Assembly (NCBI RefSeq): GCF_006439335.1
Contig: NZ_SAWY01000021.1
Span: forward strand, 124,001-188,000
Length of the DNA stretch: 64,000 nt
Origin: Litorilituus lipolyticus
GTDB taxonomy: Bacteria; Pseudomonadota; Gammaproteobacteria; Enterobacterales; Alteromonadaceae
Direction of reading: 5' to 3'
Below, piece by piece: positions 57,622-64,000 of this stretch (positions within the stretch are counted from its first letter, which is position 1; each line of letters opens with the position of its first letter). A model generated the notes under the pieces. That model was not told the DNA's origin, ran no database searches, and was given only the letters and a program-made list of their open reading frames with translations. The translations under genes and the position numbers were made by a program.

Positions 57622-57858
57622 ATGAGCAATGGCGTAATGGTTATTGTAATAGTATCAGTGATTTTCGGTGTGCTTTATGAAATGTATAAAAAACATTTAG
57701 AGTTCAAAAGCAAAACATTAAAGTACAACCAAGAAAATGATGAACAAAATAACGAACTAAAACATCAAGTTGAGCAATTAACCAAACGAGTGCAAACACT
57801 CGAAAAAATTGTGACCGATGAAGGCTACCAAGTTCAAAAAGACATAAATAATTTATAG
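57622..57858 (+). CDS. PspB-like small membrane protein
   Basis: 78 residues with AGGAG before the ATG. One N-terminal membrane helix (about 3-20, VMVIVIVSVIFGVLYEMY), then an Asn/Gln-rich region and a coiled coil (about 46-72, LKHQVEQLTKRVQTLEKIV). The layout and the RVQTLEKIV heptads are like phage shock protein B (about 75 residues), but pspA and pspC are not nearby, so a Psp role is not implied. It follows the MFS gene by 11 bases. Confidence 0.75.
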   Translation: MSNGVMVIVIVSVIFGVLYEMYKKHLEFKSKTLKYNQENDEQNNELKHQVEQLTKRVQTLEKIVTDEGYQVQKDINNL

Positions 57859-57879
57859 TATGTTGGGCAATATCGTTAG

Positions 57880-58083
57880 ATGAAACTTATCATGAAAACT
57901 GAGTTTGACAACCTCAGATTAAGCCCATTTCATAGTTATGAAACAGACTCTAATGGAGACAAACAAGTTGTTAAAATTTATTGTGGTGAATTACTCATAG
58001 CTAAAAAAGTTAAATTGAAAAAATCAATTCGCTATTTTGGCATTAAAGATTATCAAGAGTATTTATCACCCGAAAAAGAATAA
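57880..58083 (+). CDS. Uncharacterised small protein
   Basis: 67 residues from the ATG at 57880, or 63 from the ATG at 57892. Soluble, rich in Lys and Tyr, with two beta-strand-like segments (QVVKIYCGELLIAKKVKL and KSIRYFGI). I do not recognise the family. It lies 21 bases after the PspB-like gene and may share its transcript. Neither start has a strong ribosome site. Confidence 0.5.
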   Translation: MKLIMKTEFDNLRLSPFHSYETDSNGDKQVVKIYCGELLIAKKVKLKKSIRYFGIKDYQEYLSPEKE

Positions 58084-58114
58084 AGTAATGCTTATAAACA
58101 GCTAACTATAGCGA

Positions 58115-58459
58115 CTACTTTTTCAACATTGATTTTAGATCAGCAAAAGGATTATAGGTTGCTGTATCTTGATTGGTTTCGCCAGCTTTAATTTCTGTTT
58201 GATATTGCGCATGCTCAGTATACTTTGCATGCTCATTGTCATGGCAATAAATACAAAGTAACTCCCAGTTGCTACCATCATTTGGGTTATTCGTGTGATC
58301 ATGATCGATATGATGGACCGTAAGCTCTTTAATATTCGAATATTCAAACTCTCGTGCACATCGCCCGCAAACCCATGGGAACAATTTAAGCGCGCGATCT
58401 CGATAGCCTTTCTCTTGCTGCTTATAATGAGCACTTGTACCAAAGCGATCTGAAGACAT
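58115..58459 (-). CDS. yajD: YajD-family HNH nuclease
   Basis: 114 residues. HNH fold with zinc-binding knuckles CGRCAREF and CIYCHDNEH and the catalytic HHIDHDHTNNPNDGSNWELL (the His-Asn-His elements). The length and YRDRALKLFPWVC match E. coli YajD (115 residues). The family is widespread with unknown biological role. Convergent with the preceding small gene. Confidence 0.95.
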   Translation of the reverse strand: MSSDRFGTSAHYKQQEKGYRDRALKLFPWVCGRCAREFEYSNIKELTVHHIDHDHTNNPNDGSNWELLCIYCHDNEHAKYTEHAQYQTEIKAGETNQDTATYNPFADLKSMLKK

Positions 58460-58490
58460 ATATTACTCGATGTTAGAAAAATTCAGCTTA

Positions 58491-58523
58491 GTGTATTGCG
58501 AAGCCGTTTGTTAAGCAATACAC
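58491..58523 (-). terminator. Possible terminator after the thioesterase gene
   Basis: GTGTATTGC, 15-base loop, GCAATACAC: a perfect 9-base stem. T-rich sequence follows on the minus strand after a short gap, so it is a weaker candidate. Confidence 0.45.
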
Positions 58524-58535
58524 ACTAGTGAAGAA

Positions 58536-58946
58536 TTAATCATGCAATGTACTTATCTCATTTTCCGTTTGCTTAGTTAATAGCTCCATGGTTTTTCCGT
58601 GAGGTATAGGTAAACGGGTATTAGGATCTACTTGCACAAAAACAATATCATCAGCTAAACAAATAGTTTTTTTCGTGGCTTTATTACGCACTAGGCAGGT
58701 TATTGTTATTGATGTTTTACCAACTTTCTTGGTTTCAAGGCCAAACTCAACGACATCACCTTGTAATGCAGCAGATTCAAAGCTTATTTCACCAATATGC
58801 TTGGTCACCAAGCAATTTGTCTCTAGCTGACATATTGCATAAATTGCAGCTTCTTCATCAATCCATTCTAACGCTCTGCCCCCAAATAGAGAATTGGCAT
58901 AATTCAAATCGTTTGGCATAACAAGTCGTCTAGAAAGAAAGCGCAT
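58536..58946 (-). CDS. Acyl-CoA thioesterase (YciA-like hot-dog protein)
   Basis: 136 residues with AAGG before the ATG. Single hot-dog domain of the acyl-CoA thioesterase (BFIT/YciA) group: MPNDLNYANSLFGGRALEWIDEEAAI holds the catalytic-site Asn and Asp region, with VEFGLETKKVGKTSITI in the next strand. It should cleave acyl-CoAs, replenishing free CoA. Substrate length cannot be judged from sequence. Monocistronic. Confidence 0.92.
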   Translation of the reverse strand: MRFLSRRLVMPNDLNYANSLFGGRALEWIDEEAAIYAICQLETNCLVTKHIGEISFESAALQGDVVEFGLETKKVGKTSITITCLVRNKATKKTICLADDIVFVQVDPNTRLPIPHGKTMELLTKQTENEISTLHD

Positions 58947-59035
58947 AATAAACCTTAAAAAAATAAAATAACAATAAGGTTTATTATAGCAACACTACAA
59001 AATTAGAGCTAATACTCAACAAGTAATAATCTCAA

Positions 59036-59677
59036 TTAAGAGAACATTTTTTTCAAACTATCAGCAAATTCAACAAACTTTTCTTTCATACTACGTTTGA
59101 TTTCAATATCTACTCCACTAAATATTGAAAGTCCTTCAATAATAATAGTTGGTGCATTGGCGTTAGCTTGAGTTGCGACTTCATTGTCAACGCTACCAAA
59201 AATACAAAATGCTTTTGAAATAACATTCACATTCTCAGGAACATAGATACTATCACCACTGAATAAGCTAAATATCTTAATTCTTACAACATCTTGGCAA
59301 AATTGGGCATGAGTAAGATCAATTTCAGTACCACTAAAAATACTAAAATATCTTAACTCTTTCGGCAGTTTAAATGCACCTCCGCGAGTACTACCGCTAA
59401 ATACATTGACCATATAATCAACTTCTTCAGTTTCCTCCTGCCTAAAATTAGGTGCCATATCTTGCTTTTTACTCTCAACAAAAGCTTTATCCACTGCTAG
59501 AGGTAAATCTTGCGTTAACTCTTTTAACGCTTTATTACATTGAAATTCCATCGCTTGGTCTAAGCGCCTTTCAAAGGCTTGATAAGATAATTCGCCATGA
59601 CTGTAATTCATAATCAGTTGGTCGATTACTTCACTACGTACGGTTTCTACCGGTCTATCTTCAAGAGTTACTGACAT
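59036..59677 (-). CDS. DUF1707 and LiaF-like domain protein
   Basis: 213 residues with AAGGAA upstream. An N-terminal DUF1707-type short region (about 14-60, VIDQLIMNYSHGELSYQAFERRLDQA) and a C-terminal beta-helical domain like the C-terminal part of LiaF/YvqF (about 90-195), where the phrase FSIFSGTEIDL, IFSLFSGDSIYVP, CIFGSVDNEV, LSIFSGVDIEIKRS repeats. LiaF-type proteins regulate envelope-stress kinases in Firmicutes. There is no membrane helix and no two-component pair here, so the role is unknown. Monocistronic. Confidence 0.75.
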   Translation of the reverse strand: MSVTLEDRPVETVRSEVIDQLIMNYSHGELSYQAFERRLDQAMEFQCNKALKELTQDLPLAVDKAFVESKKQDMAPNFRQEETEEVDYMVNVFSGSTRGGAFKLPKELRYFSIFSGTEIDLTHAQFCQDVVRIKIFSLFSGDSIYVPENVNVISKAFCIFGSVDNEVATQANANAPTIIIEGLSIFSGVDIEIKRSMKEKFVEFADSLKKMFS

Positions 59678-59939
59678 TGATAATTCCTTTTGTAAAAATA
59701 TTTATAAATTAACTATATACAATGTATTCCCTTAAGCAAGCAACACACCAAAAAACCAAAACCATTAATTAACAATAGGTTATGTGTTCTGAGTATCTAT
59801 GGTTTTGTGAAATAAACAAATAAATAGTTTTTTTCACCATACATTTAGTCAACAGATGGAGTCAAAGGAATAGGGAGAAAAAGATAAACAGCACAGGCAA
59901 CATATTATCTTTATAAGATAGGCTGTAAGGGGAAAGTCA

Positions 59940-60506
59940 CTATAAGTCGCGTACTTTTATTGCTGGATTTCCGGCATAAAAACAGCTTTTTTCAACAGAC
60001 TTAGTTACTACACTGCCTGCGCCAATAACACTATTTTCGCCAATTGTGACACCAGCAAGTACAATGACGCCTGCACCTAACCAAACATTATTTTCTAGTG
60101 TGATACCTTGAGCGTAATTGTGCTTAAACTGCTGTCTTTGCATCGGGTTCATATCATGACTTACTGCTAACAGCTGAACATTCGGCCCTATTAAGCAATC
60201 ATCACCAATTGTAATAGCACCATCATCAGCTAGGTTTTCAATTTGTTGAGAATTGCTAATTTTGTTGCTGTCAATTAAAGTGCAATGACTATTAATGTAG
60301 ACTCTATCGCCCAAGTAAATGTTTTCTGCATAATCACAATGAAAGCCTGATTCAATATAAACATGTTCGCCACATTGACCTAAAAATGACTTTAATCGTT
60401 TTAAGTTACCTTTACTTGGGCTTTTACTAAAGAGCCGACAGACTTCGTGCACAGTTTTACGCTGTGCTATTAGTGATGGAGTTAAACTATCAAAGGCTCT
60501 TATCAC
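59940..60506 (-). CDS. Hexapeptide-repeat acyltransferase (maltose O-acetyltransferase-like)
   Basis: 188 residues from the GTG at 60506, which has AGGT five bases upstream and lies 10 bases after the miaE stop; a TTG at 60569 is in frame but would overlap miaE. Left-handed beta-helix of hexapeptide repeats (about 65-185): IYLGDRVYINSHCTLIDS, ITIGDDCLIGPNVQL, VWLGAGVIVLAGVTIGENSVIGAGSVVTKS. The catalytic His is in LLAVSHDMNP, as in the Maa/LacA/NodL group. It O-acetylates sugar-like substrates with acetyl-CoA; the target is unknown. It is probably co-transcribed with miaE. Confidence 0.92.
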   Translation of the reverse strand: MIRAFDSLTPSLIAQRKTVHEVCRLFSKSPSKGNLKRLKSFLGQCGEHVYIESGFHCDYAENIYLGDRVYINSHCTLIDSNKISNSQQIENLADDGAITIGDDCLIGPNVQLLAVSHDMNPMQRQQFKHNYAQGITLENNVWLGAGVIVLAGVTIGENSVIGAGSVVTKSVEKSCFYAGNPAIKVRDL

Positions 60507-60516
60507 AATATACCTA

Positions 60517-61089
60517 TTAATGCAAAGCACCGGTAAAAGGTAAGCCTGCGCAAATTTTACCTTCTGCAATCAAAATTTCTTCTAACCTTTCATCAACTTC
60601 ATTTTTATCAAAATACTCATAAGCAAGTTCAACAAATAGGTTTTTATGTTTTTCTTCAGATTTAGCAATCGCCAGATAAAAATCTTTATCTTTGCCTTCA
60701 GGTAACGCTTTTGAAACTAAATAAAAACGCTCATATCCTCTTGCTTCAATTACCGCAGCAACCAATAATCGATCAAGTAAAAACACATCACGACCATTTC
60801 TAAACAGTGCTCTTACCTGCTTAATGTAACTGTCCTTTTTATCGTCAGCCAGCATTACACCACGAGCAGATAACAGTTTTAATACCTGCTTAAAATGAAT
60901 TAATTCTTCAATGGCCAAATCAGTCATAGCACGCACTAACTTGGTTCTGTCAGGGTAATGAGATAATAAAGACACTGCCATACCTGAAGCTTTTTTCTCA
61001 GCTGCAGCGTGATCTTGTAAAAAGAAGTCAAAGTTAGCCAACACTGCATCTGTCCATGCTTGTGGCGTATCAAATTTTAAATCAAACAT
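60517..61089 (-). CDS. miaE: tRNA 2-methylthio-N6-isopentenyladenosine-37 hydroxylase MiaE
   Basis: 190 residues. Di-iron monooxygenase of the ferritin-like class. Metal ligands lie in helices with DHAAAEKKASGMA, IEELIHFKQVLKLL, EARGYERFYLVSKAL and SEEKHKNLFVELA. It hydroxylates ms2i6A37 to ms2io6A37 in tRNAs that read UNN codons, and needs MiaA and MiaB products made elsewhere. The length is at the short end of the family but the ligands are complete. High confidence. Confidence 0.95.
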   Translation of the reverse strand: MFDLKFDTPQAWTDAVLANFDFFLQDHAAAEKKASGMAVSLLSHYPDRTKLVRAMTDLAIEELIHFKQVLKLLSARGVMLADDKKDSYIKQVRALFRNGRDVFLLDRLLVAAVIEARGYERFYLVSKALPEGKDKDFYLAIAKSEEKHKNLFVELAYEYFDKNEVDERLEEILIAEGKICAGLPFTGALH

Positions 61090-61188
61090 AATTACTTAAA
61101 TAAGGAGAAAAAGAATTGAATTTTACCTATAAAGCGCCAGCTTAAAAAGCAAATTATTTTCAATAGTTGATTCTTTTAATGATTTTAA

Positions 61189-61839
61189 TTAAAAGAGAAC
61201 TTTATCTACTTTGCCTTGACTGGTTGACTCAACTTTTAGAGGATGCTTAATGCCCTGCCAAGCTCGTACTTTACCGGCAATGTTAATTTTGTAGAAATCG
61301 TTTTTAATAGAATCCTCAGGGTTTATTGAGATAAATGAAAGTAACTTTTGAAAACTCGTTCTGTCACTGATATTAATTGATAACAGATCAGACTCTCGTG
61401 TGGCAAAATATTGTTTTACTGCTTGATGATGTTGTTCATAGCATGCTAACAAAAAATCATCATTTGAAATATTCTCCAATGTTAGCGGGGAAAATACCTC
61501 GTTATAGCAACGCTTCATAATCGGGTTAAAGCCACCATCTTCACGTTGCAAATTAGTATACATTCTTTGTAATAACTGTTTTATCGACGGTACCCATAAT
61601 TTTGATTCCCGCTCAAGATAAATAAATTTACTACCAGGAAATGCCTTATCTAACGCTTGATAATCACAAAAAATAGGCGTATCAGCTATGACTTGAGCTT
61701 GTTGAAAAGACACTTGAGTAAACGCAGTATGCGCCGTTTTAAAACCAAGCTCTAACATAGCTAAACAAATACTGGTTGTTGAGGTTCGAGGTAATCCAAT
61801 AATAAAGATTTTGCCCTGAAAAGGTGTGGAATAAGACAA
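61189..61839 (-). CDS. Sulfotransferase-family P-loop protein
   Basis: 216 residues, TTG start. The N-terminal PAPS-binding-like loop is FIIGLPRTSTTSICLAM (residues about 11-27), matching GxPRxxTTS-type sulfotransferase loops. A second conserved segment is DKAFPGSKFIYLERES (the 3'-phosphate Arg/Ser region). It belongs to a small bacterial branch of sulfotransferases. No PAPS synthesis genes are nearby. The acceptor is unknown. The start codon and weak ribosome site lower certainty on the N terminus. Confidence 0.8.
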   Translation of the reverse strand: MSYSTPFQGKIFIIGLPRTSTTSICLAMLELGFKTAHTAFTQVSFQQAQVIADTPIFCDYQALDKAFPGSKFIYLERESKLWVPSIKQLLQRMYTNLQREDGGFNPIMKRCYNEVFSPLTLENISNDDFLLACYEQHHQAVKQYFATRESDLLSINISDRTSFQKLLSFISINPEDSIKNDFYKINIAGKVRAWQGIKHPLKVESTSQGKVDKVLF

Positions 61840-61893
61840 TGTTATGCACTACTTAAGTTACCGATAAAAAAGTGATTATAAACCTTAGTCTAA

Positions 61894-61928
61894 TTGACAC
61901 AAATCAAAAACTGCTTACATTGGTAAGC
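61894..61928 (+). promoter_or_regulatory. Promoter with overlapping inverted repeat before the CoA-hydrolase/GNAT gene
   Basis: -35 TTGACA (61894-61899, perfect), 16-base spacer, -10 TACATT (61916-61921). The perfect inverted repeat GCTTAC-ATTG-GTAAGC (61913-61928) lies over the -10, a position suited to repression. It ends 43 bases before the ATG. Confidence 0.6.
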
Positions 61929-61971
61929 CATACTAAAGCTAATAATGATTAGCAACAGGTAAAGGCTTCAT

Positions 61972-63828
61972 ATGACAGTAGATTATCAAGAATATGACAA
62001 AATTAAGTGGGAAAAATACTTAAAATCAGGCAACAGAATTTTTATTGGCTCTGGCGCTGCCGTTCCAAATGCGTTGATTGACAACTTAATTGAAAATAGT
62101 GGAAAGTTTCATGACATAGAAACCGTACATATTCTAACGCTATCAGAAAATGTTTGGGCAAAACCTGAACACAAAGACTTATTTAAAGTAAATAGCTTAT
62201 TTATTGGCGGTAAAAACATTAGAGAAGCCATAGCCGAAGGGCGCGGCGATTATACCCCTTGTTTTATTTCTGATGTGCCACGATTGTTTAATGAGAACAG
62301 CCTCCCTCTTGATGTCGCCTTAATCATGGTCAGCCCTCCTGATGAGTATGGCTACTGCTCATTAGGTGTCAGTGTTGATATTGTCTCTGCCGCTGTCAAA
62401 TCAGCAAAATATGTCATCGCACAAATTAACCCGAAAATGCCAAGAACAAATGGCCATAGCTTCGTACATTTAAACCAAATTACCGCTTGGATGAATGTAG
62501 AACAAGAACTTCCACAGTTTATACCACCTGATGTTGATAGGCGCACAGAACAAATTGGCCAATACGTATCTATGCTGGTAGAAAATGGTTCAACCTTACA
62601 AATAGGTATCGGTAAAATACCAGAAGCTGTTTTACGCTATTTAGCTAACCATAAAGATCTTGGTATCCACAGTGAAATGATTTCTGATGGTGTTATCGAC
62701 CTAATGCTTAAAGGTGTAATAAACAATCGCAAGAAGACTTATCATAAAGGTAAGGCGGTTGTTACCTATTGTATTGGTAGCCAAAAAGTATATGACTTTG
62801 TTGATGGAAACCCGCATATTGAATTCTACCCATCAGAGCACATCAATTCACCTGCTAAAATTGCTAAAAATGACAATATGGTGTCAATCAACAGTGCAAT
62901 AGAAGTCGACTTAACGGGACAAGTCGTCTCTGATTCTATTGGCTATCAATTTTACAGTGGTATCGGTGGTCAGGTTGACTTTGTACGCGGCGCTTCATTG
63001 AGCCATGGTGGTAAAGCGATTATTGCCCTACCTTCTACGACAAAAGACGGCAAAATATCGCGTATTGTGCCTCACATTACCGAAGGTGGTGGTGTAGTAA
63101 CATCAAGAGGTCATGTTGCCTATGTAGTCACTGAGTTTGGCATTGCTTCTTTGCAAGGTAAAAGTATCAGAGAGCGCGCATTAGAATTAATTAGGATTTC
63201 GCACCCTAAATTCAGAGATAAATTATTAGCCGATGTTCGCAACCATTATTGGGTACCTGAATACCAAGAGAGCTCGCCTAGTTCGGTGCCTGAATTAGGT
63301 GCAGTCGAGTTGAAGAAGTTTACTTTTAAAGATATTGGTTACACCCTGCGCCCGCTAGCTCCTGCTGATGAAAGGAAGCTGCAAGAATTCTTTTATTCTC
63401 ACAATAAAGAAACACTTATTATGAGATATAACCATCATGTCACCCAAATGACGAGGGAGAAATCGTGTAATCTTGTGAGTGTTAATCAGCATAGCGATCT
63501 TGCTCTTTGTTTTACCAAAAAAGACTATTTAGGTGAAGCCATACAAGCGGTAGCACGCTATTACTTTATCGAGAGCACTAACTCAGGTGAAGTCGCCTTT
63601 GTAATCAAAGAAAGTTTACGTGGAATGGGCATGGCTAGTACTTTGTTGGGCGAAATGATCTCCATCGCAAAAATTAGAAAGCTTGATAGTTTAGTCGCTT
63701 GCGTAAGAAGAGATAATGCTTCAATGCTCAAAGTATTTGAAAAAGCAGGATTTATCAGGCAACCTAGCGACGATTTTGATGAAGTAAGTTTAAAGTTACC
63801 ATTAAGCGCTGAAGGAAAGTCAGCATGA
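61972..63828 (+). CDS. Acetyl-CoA hydrolase/transferase fused to a GNAT acetyltransferase domain
   Basis: 618 residues with AAAGG upstream. The N-terminal two-thirds (about 10-430) is the acetyl-CoA hydrolase/transferase (CoA-transferase family I) fold, with VSPPDEYGYCSLGVSVD, IGIGKIPEAVL, catalytic Glu235 in HSEMISDG, and GGQVDFVRGASLSHGGKAI. The C-terminal part (about 455-605) is a GNAT domain (TLRPLAPADERKLQEFF, AFVIKESLRGMGMASTLLGEMI with the acetyl-CoA loop, RRDNASMLKVFEKAGF). One polypeptide could therefore both make or consume acyl-CoA and acetylate a target. A histone-deacetylase-family gene follows on the same strand, 33 bases later. Substrates unknown. Confidence 0.93.
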   Translation: MTVDYQEYDKIKWEKYLKSGNRIFIGSGAAVPNALIDNLIENSGKFHDIETVHILTLSENVWAKPEHKDLFKVNSLFIGGKNIREAIAEGRGDYTPCFISDVPRLFNENSLPLDVALIMVSPPDEYGYCSLGVSVDIVSAAVKSAKYVIAQINPKMPRTNGHSFVHLNQITAWMNVEQELPQFIPPDVDRRTEQIGQYVSMLVENGSTLQIGIGKIPEAVLRYLANHKDLGIHSEMISDGVIDLMLKGVINNRKKTYHKGKAVVTYCIGSQKVYDFVDGNPHIEFYPSEHINSPAKIAKNDNMVSINSAIEVDLTGQVVSDSIGYQFYSGIGGQVDFVRGASLSHGGKAIIALPSTTKDGKISRIVPHITEGGGVVTSRGHVAYVVTEFGIASLQGKSIRERALELIRISHPKFRDKLLADVRNHYWVPEYQESSPSSVPELGAVELKKFTFKDIGYTLRPLAPADERKLQEFFYSHNKETLIMRYNHHVTQMTREKSCNLVSVNQHSDLALCFTKKDYLGEAIQAVARYYFIESTNSGEVAFVIKESLRGMGMASTLLGEMISIAKIRKLDSLVACVRRDNASMLKVFEKAGFIRQPSDDFDEVSLKLPLSAEGKSA

Positions 63829-63861
63829 GTAAATTAATAGCAAGATGATAAGAGAGTAATT

Positions 63862-64000
63862 ATGCCCGTTGGAATAATAGGCCACTATCGCTGTGGTGAA
63901 CATGATATGGGTGAGCACCACCCTGAAAATGGCAAGCGCCTAACTGCAATTTCAGATCAACTGATCCGAAGTGGCTTAGATTATGTTGTCCGTCAGTTTG
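63862..64000 (+). CDS. Histone-deacetylase-family protein, 3' end missing
   Basis: Only 46 codons lie in the window. The N terminus (PVGIIGHYRCGEHDMGEHHPENGKRLTAI) is the start of a class II/AcuC-like deacetylase, where the HHPENxxRL block opens the domain. These zinc hydrolases remove acetyl groups from lysine or polyamines. It is probably in an operon with the CoA-hydrolase-GNAT gene. Domain and catalytic residues beyond the window cannot be checked. Confidence 0.85.
   Translation, partial: MPVGIIGHYRCGEHDMGEHHPENGKRLTAISDQLIRSGLDYVVRQF

Noticed and set aside
60507-60569. 21-codon N-terminal extension of the hexapeptide acyltransferase
   Set aside because: It would overlap the end of miaE; the GTG at 60506 has a ribosome site and fits a normal gene junction.

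Overview
The window is chromosomal DNA of an AT-rich marine-type gammaproteobacterium of the order Alteromonadales, most likely Colwelliaceae. That placement is inferred from protein likeness and gene order, not from a database search. It holds about 47 convincing protein genes (the first and last cut by the window edges), one tRNA-Ser, four complete tRNA-Lys genes, a tandem array of broken tRNA-Lys 3' ends, and one decayed small gene. I see no insertion sequence, prophage or CRISPR array.

Layout. 1-6.1 kb: the end of a SpoVR-family gene, fadR, a periplasmic PQQ-type sugar dehydrogenase, nhaD, dsbB, and a PsrA-type TetR regulator with a palindromic operator in front of it. 6.1-6.9 kb: a gene-free gap with two free-standing terminators. 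6.9-15.3 kb: an ACE-like M2 peptidyl-dipeptidase lipoprotein, the branched-chain 2-oxoacid dehydrogenase operon (E1 alpha, E1 beta, E2, no E3), a chemoreceptor, a decayed small membrane-protein gene and tRNA-Ser(GGA). 15.5-23.1 kb, all on the minus strand: ybgC-tolQRAB-pal-cpoB, then tRNA-Lys(TTT) x4, three 94-bp partial tRNA-Lys units, then nadA. This is the same order as in E. coli. 23.2-32.2 kb, minus: deaD with a long leader, a PilZ-like protein, a dCache chemoreceptor, a small membrane protein, a Lon-like AAA protease and ybeL.

32.4-45.9 kb, plus strand: the cell-envelope and lipoate block leuS-lptE-holA-nadD-rsfS-rlmH-mrdA-rodA-rlpA-dacA-ybeD-lipB-lipA. It couples outer-membrane LPS assembly, lateral wall synthesis, NAD synthesis, ribosome silencing and lipoate attachment. 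The lipoate pathway serves the lipoyl domain of the E2 protein encoded 35 kb away. 46-53.8 kb: a Hanks-type kinase with an uncharacterised C-terminal half, TyrR (with an intact GAFTGA loop) divergent from methionine gamma-lyase across three TyrR-box-like sites, a HIT protein, an RbgA/YlqF-type GTPase and an AraC regulator. 53.9-64 kb: an AldB-type aldehyde dehydrogenase, an RNase H with a hybrid-binding domain, an MFS transporter, small proteins, a YajD HNH protein, a thioesterase, a DUF1707/LiaF-like protein, a hexapeptide acyltransferase, MiaE, a sulfotransferase-like protein, a CoA-hydrolase/transferase-GNAT fusion, and the start of a histone-deacetylase-family gene.

Fatty-acid and acyl-CoA regulation recurs (FadR, PsrA, the branched-chain dehydrogenase, a thioesterase, the acetyl-CoA hydrolase fusion). 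No wholly new multi-gene system is evident. The best leads are the tRNA-Lys 3'-end tandem array, the TyrR/GAFTGA arrangement, the CoA-transferase-GNAT plus deacetylase pair, the kinase with an unknown partner domain, and the orphan terminators at 6.2 and 6.7 kb.
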